Assembly: GCF_024347195.1 (NCBI RefSeq)
Contig: NZ_AP025281.1
Location: forward strand, 3,844,001-3,908,000
DNA from: Aliamphritea hakodatensis
GTDB lineage: Bacteria > Pseudomonadota > Gammaproteobacteria > Pseudomonadales > Balneatricaceae
DNA length: 64,000 nt
Direction: 5' to 3'
The translations under genes and the position numbers were made by a program. Position 1 is the first letter of the stretch. Each line of letters opens with the position of its first letter. Shown in pieces: positions 35,017 to 44,299 of this stretch. The notes under the pieces were generated by a model. It did not search any database. It saw only the letters and a list, made by a program, of their open reading frames with translations, and was not told where the DNA came from.

Positions 35017-35754
35017 ATGAACAGCACAATCGAGTTACTGAAAAGCCACCGTTCTATCCGTAAATTCACCGCTGAGCCCGTTCCGCAGGCCACTCTGGAA
35101 ACACTGGTTGAAGCCGGTCAGGCAGCCGCCACATCGAGCTTTATTCAGGCCTGCACCCTGATTCAGGTGAATGATAGGGATAACCGCCGGCAGCTTGCCG
35201 CATTTGCCGGGAATCAGGCCTATGTGGCAGAGGCACCGGTATTTCTGGTGTGCTGCGCCGATATGCGCCGTTTACAGCTGGCCTGCGATCTCAACGATGC
35301 ACCGATGCAGTCAGGCTTTACTGAGCAGTTTATTACCGCAACCGCTGATGTTGCCCTGTTCAGTCAGAATCTGACCGTAGCCGCTGAGTCTCTGGGGCTG
35401 GGCTGTGTGTATATTGGCGGTATCCGTAATAACATTGCCGCCGTCAGTGAGCTGCTGAACCTGCCGGAACTGGTCTACCCGGTATTCGGGCTGTGTATCG
35501 GCTACCCGGATCAGAACCCGGAAGTAAAACCCCGCCTGCCGGTGTCCGTTGTTCTTAAACAGGACAGCTATCAGGATCAGGACGATGCCGGCATCATCAG
35601 CGAATACGATCAGGCGGTACGGGCCTATTATCAGACCCGCACCGGCGGCACCAAAGACATGACCTGGAGCGGCCAGATGTCAGGTATGCTGGGTAAAGAA
35701 GCCCGCCCACACATGCTGGATTTTCTGCAGAAAAAAGGTTTTTTGCTGAAGTAA
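35017..35754 (+). CDS. nfsA: NfsA-like oxygen-insensitive NADPH nitroreductase
   Basis: This 245-residue FMN nitroreductase/flavin oxidoreductase resembles E. coli NfsA throughout: STIELLKSHRSIRKFTAEPV (FMN-phosphate binding at 11-17), AESLGLGCVYIGGIRNN, LFGLCIGYP-like segment and the C-terminal ARPHMLDFLQKKGF. An upstream ATG at 35002 overlaps alkB; 35017 fits the NfsA N-terminus better. It reduces nitroaromatics and quinones with NADPH and is often redox-stress induced. It sits right after alkB, so the two may form a damage-response unit. Confidence 0.92.
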   Translation: MNSTIELLKSHRSIRKFTAEPVPQATLETLVEAGQAAATSSFIQACTLIQVNDRDNRRQLAAFAGNQAYVAEAPVFLVCCADMRRLQLACDLNDAPMQSGFTEQFITATADVALFSQNLTVAAESLGLGCVYIGGIRNNIAAVSELLNLPELVYPVFGLCIGYPDQNPEVKPRLPVSVVLKQDSYQDQDDAGIISEYDQAVRAYYQTRTGGTKDMTWSGQMSGMLGKEARPHMLDFLQKKGFLLK

Positions 35755-35819
35755 GCCAGGAAAATTCACCCAACCCGGGGTTCTGAACGGCCGGACGTAA
35801 CCAATACCGTAAGACAAGA

Positions 35820-35843
35820 GAACCCGGTTGAATAACCGGGTTC
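35820..35843. terminator. Stem-loop between nfsA and the antitoxin gene
   Basis: Perfect 10-bp arms GAACCCGGTT and AACCGGGTTC flank a GAAT loop. It lies between two convergent genes and has no long U-run. It probably acts as a shared terminator. Confidence 0.6.
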
Positions 35844-35852
35844 ATAGCATGA

Positions 35853-36158
35853 TCAGGCTATCGCCTCTAAGCCTTTATCGCGCACCAATACCAGCAGTTT
35901 CAGAGCAGCACCGGAGGGATGCTTTTCACCACGCTCCCACTTTTGGACGCTTTCTTTAGACATATTCAGATACTTTGCGAAAACTTGCTGACTGACATTA
36001 TTTTTAGCACGAATCTGCTTAATTTCAGCAGCAGACAAAGGGGTTACTTCCGTTAAACAAGCTTCATTAAACTCGCGCATAGTTGTCTCACTTACGAGGC
36101 CCGCATCACTTAGGGCAATCAGGTCATTCCGCAGAGATTTGAGTAACTTACTCATCAT
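35853..36158 (-). CDS. XRE-family antitoxin (HigA-like)
   Basis: This 101-residue protein has an XRE helix-turn-helix (about 40-95; SAAEIKQIRAKNNVSQQVFA, MSKESVQKWERGEKHPSGAA) and a short N-terminal region. It overlaps the upstream toxin gene by 11 bp; toxin first and antitoxin second on the same strand is the HigBA order. The antitoxin would neutralise the toxin and repress the operon promoter. Confidence 0.88.
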   Translation of the reverse strand: MMSKLLKSLRNDLIALSDAGLVSETTMREFNEACLTEVTPLSAAEIKQIRAKNNVSQQVFAKYLNMSKESVQKWERGEKHPSGAALKLLVLVRDKGLEAIA

Positions 36159-36531
36159 TATAACCTTCTGATATTTCGACTAAAACTCCGACAGATTTCG
36201 CTTCTTCCAACTGAGTATCAGAGTAGTTAAGCAGCACTTTAGACATCAGCTTTAACCCCAGCTTTTCTCCCGGGGTTATATTTTCCCGCTCACTTTTTGT
36301 AAAACAGTACAGGAAAAATATTTTGTTACCTTCCTTATAAGCAAGCAAGGTTCTGAATGATCCGCGCTTCCCTCTGTGGCCCTGCGCTATACGCTTCTTA
36401 TAAAGATTACTGCCAAGGTCCGCATCAATCAGACCAGCTTCCATTTCCCTGACAGCCAAACACAGCTGATCATCACTGAGACGTTCTTTTCTGGCGAGCC
36501 TGTTAAACTCTTTCGTTTTAAAGATTCTCAT
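36148..36531 (-). CDS. RelE/ParE-family toxin (HigB-like)
   Basis: This protein of about 127 residues starts at the ATG giving MRIFKTKEFNRLARKERLSD; an upstream in-frame ATG at 36552 would add seven residues lacking homology. It has the RelE-like core LGSNLYKKRIAQGHRGKRGSFRTLLAYK and IFFLYCFTKSERENI. Members cut mRNA at the ribosome. It is partnered with the HigA-like gene that overlaps its 3' end. There are no nearby mobile elements. Confidence 0.87.
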   Translation of the reverse strand: MRIFKTKEFNRLARKERLSDDQLCLAVREMEAGLIDADLGSNLYKKRIAQGHRGKRGSFRTLLAYKEGNKIFFLYCFTKSERENITPGEKLGLKLMSKVLLNYSDTQLEEAKSVGVLVEISEGYNDE

Positions 36532-36745
36532 CTGCTGTCCATAGCATAGCACTGGCTACTATAGTAACAAGTACACCAACGCGTTATGCTGAAAACCCTG
36601 CCAACAGCCACATAAGTATTATCGGGTCACAGCGACGACCGGATTACTGAACAACAGACTATAGGTATTTCCCGACAGCCCAACGCCATTCAATACACGG
36701 ATAAAAACCGCAGAGCAACGACAGCTAAATAGGGCCTAACCCATC

Positions 36746-36790
36746 ATATAAAAGCCCTTCAAATAAAAGCCCCTTAAATAAAAAACCCTG
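36746..36790. repeat. Three degenerate 15-bp tandem repeats next to the fumarase terminator
   Basis: Units of the form (A/T)AATAAAAGCCC plus 3-4 bases recur at 36746, 36761 and 36776. The third merges into the terminator A-run. It may be a short replication-slippage expansion of the terminator edge. Confidence 0.4.
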
Positions 36791-36805
36791 CCAAAAGGCA
36801 GGGTT
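36778..36805 (-). terminator. Rho-independent terminator of the fumarase gene
   Basis: On the minus strand the stem AACCCTGCC/GGCAGGGTT (36784-36792 with 36797-36805, 4-nt loop) is followed by a T6 run. It lies 45 bp after the fumarase stop codon. A strong intrinsic terminator. Confidence 0.92.
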
Positions 36806-36849
36806 CTGTCAGTAGCGATGCTACACAAGGTGTGAATACTGCGCAGTAA

Positions 36850-38355
36850 TTACACCTGTTCTGCGATGATCTGCTTCCACTTGGCAGGGCCGGTGGTGTG
36901 CACAGACTCACCGCTGCTGTCGACCGCAACGGTTACCGGCATATCTTTCACTTCAAACTCGTAAATAGCTTCCATGCCCATTTCCGGGAAGGCCAGGACT
37001 TCAGCATTGGTAATTGCCTTGGAGACCAGATACGCCGCACCGCCCACAGCCATCAGATAAACGGCTTTGTTATCACGGATGGCCTCAATGGCAACCGGGC
37101 CACGTTCAGACTTACCTATCATGCCTAACAGACCGGTGCTTTCAATCACCTGACGGGTGAATTTATCCATCCGGGTCGCCGTTGTCGGACCGGCTGGCCC
37201 CACCACTTCGTCACGGACCGGATCAACCGGGCCCACGTAGTAAATAAAGCGGCCTTTAAGATCAACCGGCAGCTCTTCGCCGTTGTTGAGCATTTCAACC
37301 ATACGCTTGTGAGCCGCATCACGGCCGGTCAGCATCTTGCCGTTCAGCAGGACAGTTTCACCCGGCTGCCAGCTCTGTACTTCTTCCGGGGTAACAGTAT
37401 CCAGATTTACCCGGCGGGTAGACTCACCCACTTCAAAAGTGATTTCCGGCCACTCATCCAGACTCGGCGGTGTCAGAATTGCAGGGCCTTCACCGTTCAG
37501 GGTGAAGTGTGCGTGACGGGTTGCGGCACAGTTAGGGATCATACACACCGGCAGTGAAGCCGCGTGGGTCGGATAATCCTTAATCTTCACATCCAGTACA
37601 GTGGTCAGACCGCCCAGACCCTGTGCACCGATGCCCAGCGCGTTTACCGCATCCATGATTTCCAGACGCAGTTCTTCAACCCGGTTTTGCGGACCCCGCT
37701 CACGGATTTCATGAATATCAATCGGGTCCATCAGGGATTCTTTCGCCAGTACCGCTGCTTTCTCAGCAGTACCGCCAATGCCCAGACCCAGCATGCCCGG
37801 CGGACACCAGCCTGCACCCATGGTCGGTACAGTTTTAACAACCCAGTCGACTATGCTGTCAGACGGGTTCAGCATCACCATCTTGGATTTGTTTTCAGAG
37901 CCGCCGCCTTTCGCTGCAACCTGCACATCCACTTCATCCCCTTCGACGATTTCATAGTGAATCACCGCCGGAGTATTGTCTTTGGTATTTTTACGGGCGC
38001 CGGCCGGATCAGCCAGAATAGATGCACGCAGGACGTTATCCGGGTGCATATAGGCACGGCGAACACCTTCATTTACCATATCTGTCACATTCATGGTGGC
38101 ATCCCAGCGGACGTTCATACCCACTTTCAGGAATACGGTCACGATACCGGTGTCCTGGCAGATCGGCCGGCGACCTTCAGCACACATACGTGAGTTAATC
38201 AGAATCTGAGCCATGGCGTCTTTGGCCGCCGGATTCTGTTCTTTCTGGTAAGCGCCGTGAACGCCCTGAACAAAATCAATCGGATGGTAATAAGAGATAA
38301 ACTGCAGGGCATCAGCAATGCTGCTGATAAAGTCGTCTTGGCGAATAACGCTCAT
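36850..38355 (-). CDS. Class I (iron-sulfur) fumarate hydratase
   Basis: This 501-residue protein has the two fused domains of FumA/B-type hydratase. Features include QDTGIVTVFLKVG, Cys residues in RRPICQDTG and MIPNCAATRH for the 4Fe-4S cluster, KGGGSENKSKMVMLNPS, and the C-terminal GPTTATRMDKFTRQVI and GAAYLVSKAITNAEVLAFPE. It converts fumarate to malate in the TCA cycle, in a form sensitive to oxygen and superoxide. It is monocistronic with its own intrinsic terminator. Confidence 0.95.
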   Translation of the reverse strand: MSVIRQDDFISSIADALQFISYYHPIDFVQGVHGAYQKEQNPAAKDAMAQILINSRMCAEGRRPICQDTGIVTVFLKVGMNVRWDATMNVTDMVNEGVRRAYMHPDNVLRASILADPAGARKNTKDNTPAVIHYEIVEGDEVDVQVAAKGGGSENKSKMVMLNPSDSIVDWVVKTVPTMGAGWCPPGMLGLGIGGTAEKAAVLAKESLMDPIDIHEIRERGPQNRVEELRLEIMDAVNALGIGAQGLGGLTTVLDVKIKDYPTHAASLPVCMIPNCAATRHAHFTLNGEGPAILTPPSLDEWPEITFEVGESTRRVNLDTVTPEEVQSWQPGETVLLNGKMLTGRDAAHKRMVEMLNNGEELPVDLKGRFIYYVGPVDPVRDEVVGPAGPTTATRMDKFTRQVIESTGLLGMIGKSERGPVAIEAIRDNKAVYLMAVGGAAYLVSKAITNAEVLAFPEMGMEAIYEFEVKDMPVTVAVDSSGESVHTTGPAKWKQIIAEQV

Positions 38356-38539
38356 AGTTGGCTCCGCTATCAGGCTCGGGTTTAACCGGGTAAACGGCTG
38401 ATCGCCGGCTCCGAAGCAGCCGGTAAAGGATCAGGCATTTCCCTGTCATAATTATAAGTGCGCCGATTATACACACATTACGCCTGACAGGCCTCACAAC
38501 TTAGTCTGATAAAAACAGCAATGTCTTTCCTGAAAGCGC

Positions 38540-40060
38540 TCACAATACAATCGGCGGCGACTCCAGTGAGTCAAAGGCTTCAACCCGGTTACGGCCTTTC
38601 TGCTTGGCGCTGTACATGGCCCGGTCGCTGTAACTGAGCAATACTTCCAGGTTTTTGTCCTGGCTGGAATGCACCACCCCGATACTGATCGTCGAGGTTA
38701 AATACTCACCGTTGCTCAGCGCTATGGGCGTATTGGCAATGGACTGGCAAATCCGGTTCGCCACCTTCATGGTGGTTGCAGGGTCGCTTTCCAGCAAGGC
38801 AACCACAAACTCTTCCCCGCCAATCCGGCCGAACAGATCATTTTCCCGTAATACCTGCTGACAGATTCCCACCACGGCTTTCAGCACCTGATCACCGGCG
38901 GCGTGGCCATAGGTATCATTGATCTGCTTAAAGTGGTCAACATCAAACATCAGCAGTGCCAGCGATGTGTCATAGCGTTCAGCACGCCGTAATTCCTGGC
39001 GCAGACAATCAAACAGATGGCGGCGGTTCATAATACCGGTCAGCTCATCGGTGGTCGCCAGACGCCGCAACTTGCTTTCCAGCGCCTTACGTTCTTCCAG
39101 TTCTTTCTTCAGCGCCTGAGTACGTTCGCGGACCTGATGCCGCAACATGCGGTTCCAGACAAACACCATAATCGCCAGCAACACAAAAATACCGCCCGCG
39201 ATTTGCAGCAGCAACTGTGGGGTCAGTATCTGCCCTTCATATCCCAGATTAATCCAGCGACGGAAAATCGTCCGCAGCTCATCATCGCTGATACTGTCCA
39301 GCCCTTTCTGGATAATTGTCACCAGCTCCGGCCAGTCATTTCGCACCGCGAAGCGCAGCTGCCAGGCAAAGCCGGACTCACCGGCCACCCGCAGATTCGT
39401 CAGGCCGTCACGCTCAATATAAAAAAGTGCCGCCGCATTGGTGGCAATGATGGCATCCGAAAGGCCGTAAGACACCATACGCAGACCGGTTTCCAGATCC
39501 GGGACTTCCAGTACGTCGAGGTTTGGATAATTCTCTTTCACATATTCACTGGATGCATAGCCCTTAATCAGCACAACCTTATGGCCATCAAGGTCCCGCA
39601 TATTGAGCGGCCCGTCGAGATCCTTACGGACCACAATCACCGCCGGCAGGCGGATATATGGCCGGGTAAAGCTCATGTATTCCTGACGTTCAGGCGTGAT
39701 TGCCGCCGCGCCCCAGACATCCACATCGCGGTTTCTGGCAGCCTCAACCACTTTATCCCAGTTGGTATACTGAATAACGTTCATATCCAGCCCCTGACGT
39801 TCTGACATAATTTTCAGAAAGTCCGCGGTGATCCCCCGGTAAATATCATTTTCATCAAAGAATTCAACCGGCGGATAATAGGGGGCCGGGGCAAAACGGA
39901 TGTCAGGATGCTGTTCCAGCCAGCGCTCCTCTTCCCGGGAGAGCATAAACGTATCTTCGGCCAGCAGCGTGCCGGAGAGTGCGACTCCCAACACAATCAA
40001 CATCCATTTTTTCAGTAGCAAACCAATCAAGCTCAGACCCCTGAGAACTGCAATAAACAA
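38540..40060 (-). CDS. Periplasmic-sensor (SBP_bac_3)-TM-GGDEF diguanylate cyclase
   Basis: This 506-residue protein has an N-terminal hydrophobic export/anchor region (about 10-33; MLIVLGVALSG may be the true start), a type-3 solute-binding domain in the periplasm (about 45-275; RFAPAPYYPPVEFFDENDIYRG), a membrane helix (283-305) and a cytoplasmic GGDEF domain (about 335-495). The active-site loop is GGEEF (414-418) with an intact RxxD I-site (REND, 405-408). It probably couples an amino-acid-like ligand to cyclic di-GMP synthesis. It is the second cyclase in the window, distinct in input from the one at 1.3-3.0 kb. Confidence 0.93.
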   Translation of the reverse strand: MFIAVLRGLSLIGLLLKKWMLIVLGVALSGTLLAEDTFMLSREEERWLEQHPDIRFAPAPYYPPVEFFDENDIYRGITADFLKIMSERQGLDMNVIQYTNWDKVVEAARNRDVDVWGAAAITPERQEYMSFTRPYIRLPAVIVVRKDLDGPLNMRDLDGHKVVLIKGYASSEYVKENYPNLDVLEVPDLETGLRMVSYGLSDAIIATNAAALFYIERDGLTNLRVAGESGFAWQLRFAVRNDWPELVTIIQKGLDSISDDELRTIFRRWINLGYEGQILTPQLLLQIAGGIFVLLAIMVFVWNRMLRHQVRERTQALKKELEERKALESKLRRLATTDELTGIMNRRHLFDCLRQELRRAERYDTSLALLMFDVDHFKQINDTYGHAAGDQVLKAVVGICQQVLRENDLFGRIGGEEFVVALLESDPATTMKVANRICQSIANTPIALSNGEYLTSTISIGVVHSSQDKNLEVLLSYSDRAMYSAKQKGRNRVEAFDSLESPPIVL

Positions 40061-40144
40061 CCTTATACATCAGGCTGTTAGAAAATTTTTTATTTGTTAT
40101 CTCCCTAAGGTATTGGGGCGATCAGCACAGGTCAACCGGCAAGT

Positions 40145-40987
40145 TCACAAAGTGGTAAGGTAAAGCAATCCGAACAACAGAAAAAAACGTCCGGTGGCCG
40201 GTGGCAGCTGTTTCCGGGCGTGCTGCCCCAAACCGGCCATTAAGAATAAGGGAATGCCCAGAGGGGCAGACACTATCAGCGGCCAGATGATCTGCAAATC
40301 ACCCACCAGATACAGCGCCGTACAGCTGATCACAACCAGCGCCAACCCCTGACGGTATAACCTGACAGCCGCCACCAGCCCCTCCCGTACGGTAAGGGTT
40401 CGGCAGCCCTGCGCCCTGTCGGTTTCAAAATCCCGGATTTCATTGGCCAGCAGCAACAGGCTGGTCAGCAAGCTGACCGGTATCGACAACCGGATTATGC
40501 TGCCATCCAACCGGCCGGTGAGAAAATAAAAGCTGCCGCATACCATCAGCACACCCATCAGCCAGAACACGGATGCTACCGCATAGCCACGGCGTTTCAG
40601 GTTAAGCGGCTCCAGTGTGTAACCCAGCGCACCCAGCATGCCGATGAACACCAGCAACAGCGCGGGCCACCCCCTGAGCAGGATAAAATACAGAGCAACG
40701 GCTGAGGCTGCAGCAAAACACACAACAGCAATGCGGACATTGTTACGGATCAGCCGGCGGCTGAGTGCATCCCCGGCTAGCAGAGGTAAGTCACTGTAGT
40801 CATTGATCAGGTTCACCCCGGCCTGTAACAGCACCGCGGCACTCAGCAGGCTAAGCGCCTGTAACCAGTGGATATCGGTAACGCCGGCCGCTGCCACGGT
40901 GCCTGTGAGGCAGGTGACCATGGCGACCGCAAATGAAAATGGCCGCAGTGCGCGGCCAGTCCGATACTTTTCTGCCATGGCAATCAT
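40145..40987 (-). CDS. UbiA-family prenyltransferase (MenA-like)
   Basis: This 280-residue membrane protein has about eight to nine helices. The prenyl-diphosphate/Mg motifs are NLINDYSD followed by a GD, and NEIRDFETDRAQGCRTL, equivalent to the two Asp-rich motifs of the UbiA superfamily, closest in layout to MenA (1,4-dihydroxy-2-naphthoate polyprenyltransferase). No other menaquinone gene is in the window. It could instead act on another aromatic acceptor. Confidence 0.85.
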   Translation of the reverse strand: MIAMAEKYRTGRALRPFSFAVAMVTCLTGTVAAAGVTDIHWLQALSLLSAAVLLQAGVNLINDYSDLPLLAGDALSRRLIRNNVRIAVVCFAAASAVALYFILLRGWPALLLVFIGMLGALGYTLEPLNLKRRGYAVASVFWLMGVLMVCGSFYFLTGRLDGSIIRLSIPVSLLTSLLLLANEIRDFETDRAQGCRTLTVREGLVAAVRLYRQGLALVVISCTALYLVGDLQIIWPLIVSAPLGIPLFLMAGLGQHARKQLPPATGRFFLLFGLLYLTTL

Positions 40988-41026
40988 GCGATGTCAGTGT
41001 CCCTGTAAATTAAATGTCCCTGCGAC

Positions 41027-42403
41027 TCAGGATGCTTCAGCGCTGCTATATGCAGGTGCATTCGGCAGGTTGCGCATCAGCAGTGCGTATTCCATATCAG
41101 CAGCAAAATGCACCGGAATCCGCATGAAGTGACCGGAGCCCGGCGCGGTATCCTTCGCTTCGCCCTTAAGGTTTTCCATCTGTGAAAGCGTAAAGGTGTG
41201 GTTACCGGACGGCGTCATCAGCTCCAGCTGGTCACCGACGGCAAAGCGGTTTTTCACTTCAACATCAATGGTTCCCTGCTGTTCATCACGGCCGATAATC
41301 TCGCCGACAAACTGCTGGTGTACCCCAACAGAGCTGCCATTCTCATAGTTCTGATATTCATCATGCACATGGCGGCGGTAAAACCCTTCGGTGTAGCCGC
41401 GGTTTGCCAGATTCTCCAGCGTGTCCATCAGCCCCATATCAAACGGCCGGCCGGCAGCGATGTCGTCAATCGCTTTGCGGTACGCCTGAGCCGTACGGGC
41501 AACGTAATAATGTGACTTGGTACGGCCTTCAATTTTCAGTGAGTGAACACCCATTTTAGCCAGACGGGGCACGTGCTGAATGGCCCGCAGATCCTTGGAG
41601 TTCATGATATAGGTACCATGCTCGTCTTCATAGGCAGGCATAAATTCACCGGGACGGGTTTCTTCCTGCAGCAGGTACATTTTATCGGTTGGCTTACCCA
41701 TGCCCAGATCAGGCTGAGGCTGAGCAGATCCAGCCGGATCGAAGTTCTGTACCGGAATCAGATCACCGCTGGCGTCCTGCTCCGCTTCGTGGGCATCATA
41801 TTTCCAGCGACAGGTATTGGTGCAGGTTCCCTGATTCGGGTCCCGGTGATTGATATAACCGGACAGCAGACAACGGCCGGAATAGGCAATGCACAAAGAT
41901 CCATGCACAAACACTTCCAGCTCCATTTCCGGACACTTCTCACGGATTTCTTCGATTTCATCCAGCGACAGCTCACGGGAAAGAATGATCCGCTCAACAC
42001 CGGCCTGATGCCAGAATTTCACGCTGGCCCAGTTCATGGTATTGCTCTGCACCGACAGGTGAATCGGCACATCCGGCCATTCTTCACGGACCATCATTAT
42101 CAGCCCGGGATCGGACATGATCAGCGCATCCGGCCCCATTTCGATTACCGGACGCAAGTCATTGATGTAGGTTTTCAGCTTGCTGTTGTGCGGCATGATA
42201 TTGCTCGCCAGATAGAGCTTCTTGCCCTGCTGATGCGCAATGTTGATGCCCTGCTCGAGCTTTTCAAGATTGAAGTCGTTGTTACGCACCCGCAGGCTGT
42301 AACGGGGCTGGCCGGCATACACGGCATCGGCGCCGTAGGCAAAAGCGTACTGCATATTCTTCAGCGTACCCGCCGGAGAAAGTAATTCAGGCTTAAACAT
42401 CAT
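41027..42403 (-). CDS. trhP: TrhP (YegQ)-type tRNA U34 hydroxylation enzyme, peptidase U32 family
   Basis: This 458-residue U32-family protein begins with PELLSPAGTLKNMQYAFAYG and carries the ADAVYAGQPRYSLRVR and AHQQGKKLYLASNIMPHN segments. Conserved Cys residues lie in CIAYSGRCLLSGY and QGTCTNTCRWKYD, consistent with an iron-sulfur site. The orthologue YegQ/TrhP forms 5-hydroxyuridine at tRNA position 34 using prephenate. The length matches the family. It is encoded between ubiA-like and thpR genes. Confidence 0.92.
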   Translation of the reverse strand: MMFKPELLSPAGTLKNMQYAFAYGADAVYAGQPRYSLRVRNNDFNLEKLEQGINIAHQQGKKLYLASNIMPHNSKLKTYINDLRPVIEMGPDALIMSDPGLIMMVREEWPDVPIHLSVQSNTMNWASVKFWHQAGVERIILSRELSLDEIEEIREKCPEMELEVFVHGSLCIAYSGRCLLSGYINHRDPNQGTCTNTCRWKYDAHEAEQDASGDLIPVQNFDPAGSAQPQPDLGMGKPTDKMYLLQEETRPGEFMPAYEDEHGTYIMNSKDLRAIQHVPRLAKMGVHSLKIEGRTKSHYYVARTAQAYRKAIDDIAAGRPFDMGLMDTLENLANRGYTEGFYRRHVHDEYQNYENGSSVGVHQQFVGEIIGRDEQQGTIDVEVKNRFAVGDQLELMTPSGNHTFTLSQMENLKGEAKDTAPGSGHFMRIPVHFAADMEYALLMRNLPNAPAYSSAEAS

Positions 42404-42450
42404 AAGTCTCTGCTTATTAGCAGGATGCGCCGGAATCAGCAGAGCTTACA

Positions 42451-43011
42451 TCAGGCCATATCCTGCAAAGGGATTTCAAATAAAGGGGTATAGATCGAAC
42501 CACGCTCGCCTGGTTTACTTTGGTACAGGATCACTTCGTCTGCCAGGCTGATAAGATCCAGCTCTGGCCAGTGCTCAGGTACATTGAACCGGTTCTCTGC
42601 CGGTAAGCGGCCTAACGTGATGTGTGGCTGAAAGTCTTCTTCGGTATAAGCAATGCCCGCTTCCTGCGCGACCTGCATCATCAGTTTATTCAACTGGCTC
42701 AGCGCCTGATGTTCAGGACTCATGGCCGCGATCAGCGATAAATGCTTATTCACCGGATAGTACTGGGAGGTATTTATATGCACCTGAAAAGAGCGGAAAT
42801 CCGCAAGATGCTTACCTGCTATCTGTTCAAGACGATCAACTTGCTCGAGACTTATATTCCCCATGAAGCATAGGGTTAAATGATAACATTCTGAATCGAC
42901 CCAGTTAACCTCTACATGCTTATCAAACTGACAAAGTGTATCAGCATGATCAGCCAGAGAGCGGGCAACAGCCCCGGGAAGCGGTAAAGCAAAAAAGGCA
43001 CGAATTTCCAT
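42451..43011 (-). CDS. thpR: RNA 2',3'-cyclic phosphodiesterase (ThpR)
   Basis: This 186-residue two-H phosphoesterase has both catalytic His motifs, HLTLCFMG (about 45-52) and HITLGRL (about 130-136), and starts MEIRAFFALPLPGAV. It opens 2',3'-cyclic phosphate RNA ends. It is part of a run of minus-strand housekeeping genes; no unusual feature is seen. Confidence 0.9.
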   Translation of the reverse strand: MEIRAFFALPLPGAVARSLADHADTLCQFDKHVEVNWVDSECYHLTLCFMGNISLEQVDRLEQIAGKHLADFRSFQVHINTSQYYPVNKHLSLIAAMSPEHQALSQLNKLMMQVAQEAGIAYTEEDFQPHITLGRLPAENRFNVPEHWPELDLISLADEVILYQSKPGERGSIYTPLFEIPLQDMA

Positions 43012-43037
43012 TACGTACTATTTTCCTTCAGTGTTAT

Positions 43038-43064
43038 GAACCTGACACCCTGGATGTCAGGTTC
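43038..43064. terminator. Stem-loop between the coiled-coil protein gene and thpR
   Basis: Perfect 10-bp arms GAACCTGACA and TGTCAGGTTC flank a 7-nt loop. It is a likely transcript end or processing site for the gene at 43135-44220; no U-run follows on the minus strand. Confidence 0.5.
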
Positions 43065-43134
43065 GGTATTCTTACTCGGGGTTTAGCGGCACTGCAAAAC
43101 ACATTCATCAGAATGTGCCCGGTACCCGCGGCAT

Positions 43135-44220
43135 TTATTGCAGGCTTTCTACCTGTAACTGGAGATTATTAAGACGCTGACGGATCCGTAAAAGTTCCTT
43201 GTTCAGCACCAGACGGGAACCGTCAATCGCTTTAACAGCCTGTTCATTGATCTTAACCCGGCGTTCCAGTGACGCGGCAGTTGCACCGCCCTGACTTCCC
43301 TGCGAACCTACCTGATCAATACGGCGGTTCAGATCTTTACCCTGCTGGGATAAAGCCACACGCTGCAGCTCCTGACCTTCAGATAAAATCTGGTAATCCG
43401 CACTCAGCGCTGCCAGATCAGCCCGCACCTGCGCCAGCTGTTTGCTGTCAGCACCGCTGCTGCCGCTGATTTTCTTATTGGCTGCCTTAAGTGATTTATC
43501 CTGTGCCTGAAGGCTCTTTTCCAGACTGGCCAGCTTGGTGCTGACTGACTTAATCTGCTTATCCAGACCGGCATTAACCCCGGCCAGATCCTTACCCAGC
43601 TTATCAATGCTCTGCTGACTGGAAGCCGCAGACTTATTGACCGCTTCCAGCTCACCACTCAGGGTTTCCACTGCAACCAGACGGGTTGTCAGGCTATTCA
43701 GCGACTTAGCCTGCTCCGCCGAACCGGCATTCAGTTTATCCAGCGTTGTTGCCTGCTGGCTAAGTTGTTCTGTGGTTTGTTTATCTACTTTTGCCTGTAA
43801 GGATGTCAGCTGTTCAGCGAGCGCCTGAATCTTCTGATCTGCTGTTGCAGCCCGGTTGTTTACCCATTCAAGCAGGGATTCATCAGACTGCTCGACACTG
43901 CTTTCCGCGCTCTTGAGTAATTGCTGTAACTGGACGATCTGCCCGGATAAATCTTCAACCTGTTTTGACTGCGCAGCCAGTAACGCCTGTTGTTGCAGGA
44001 TCTGGTCCTGTTGCAACTTCCCCCAATAGCCCAGACCGGCAACCACGGCTGCCAGCAGCAGTACGACCATCAGGATAAAACCCTTACCCTTTTTTGCCTG
44101 CTCGGCATTGACAGACTGGGCAATCACGCCGTCACCCAGCTTAGTTTCAGGGGATTGTTTCACCAGACTGGGATCAGCCGGTCCGAAACTCGGGACTTCC
44201 AGATTATCTTGCTCACGCAT
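43135..44220 (-). CDS. Single-pass membrane protein with long coiled coil, unknown function
   Basis: This 361-residue protein has a short cytoplasmic N-terminus, one membrane helix (about 48-66; GFILMVVLLLAAVVAGLG) and then about 280 residues rich in Gln, Lys, Ala and Leu with heptad-like spacing, i.e. a long periplasmic coiled coil. There is no enzymatic motif and no SPOR, LysM or OmpA-like end. It may be a structural or envelope-spanning protein. I do not recognise a named family. Confidence 0.7.
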   Translation of the reverse strand: MREQDNLEVPSFGPADPSLVKQSPETKLGDGVIAQSVNAEQAKKGKGFILMVVLLLAAVVAGLGYWGKLQQDQILQQQALLAAQSKQVEDLSGQIVQLQQLLKSAESSVEQSDESLLEWVNNRAATADQKIQALAEQLTSLQAKVDKQTTEQLSQQATTLDKLNAGSAEQAKSLNSLTTRLVAVETLSGELEAVNKSAASSQQSIDKLGKDLAGVNAGLDKQIKSVSTKLASLEKSLQAQDKSLKAANKKISGSSGADSKQLAQVRADLAALSADYQILSEGQELQRVALSQQGKDLNRRIDQVGSQGSQGGATAASLERRVKINEQAVKAIDGSRLVLNKELLRIRQRLNNLQLQVESLQ

Positions 44221-44299
44221 CTATATAAGATCCTACAAAAAATGCTCTGTGTGGCCGGTCTTTCCGGTGGCACATCAGGGAAACAGACCGTTGTTATGC

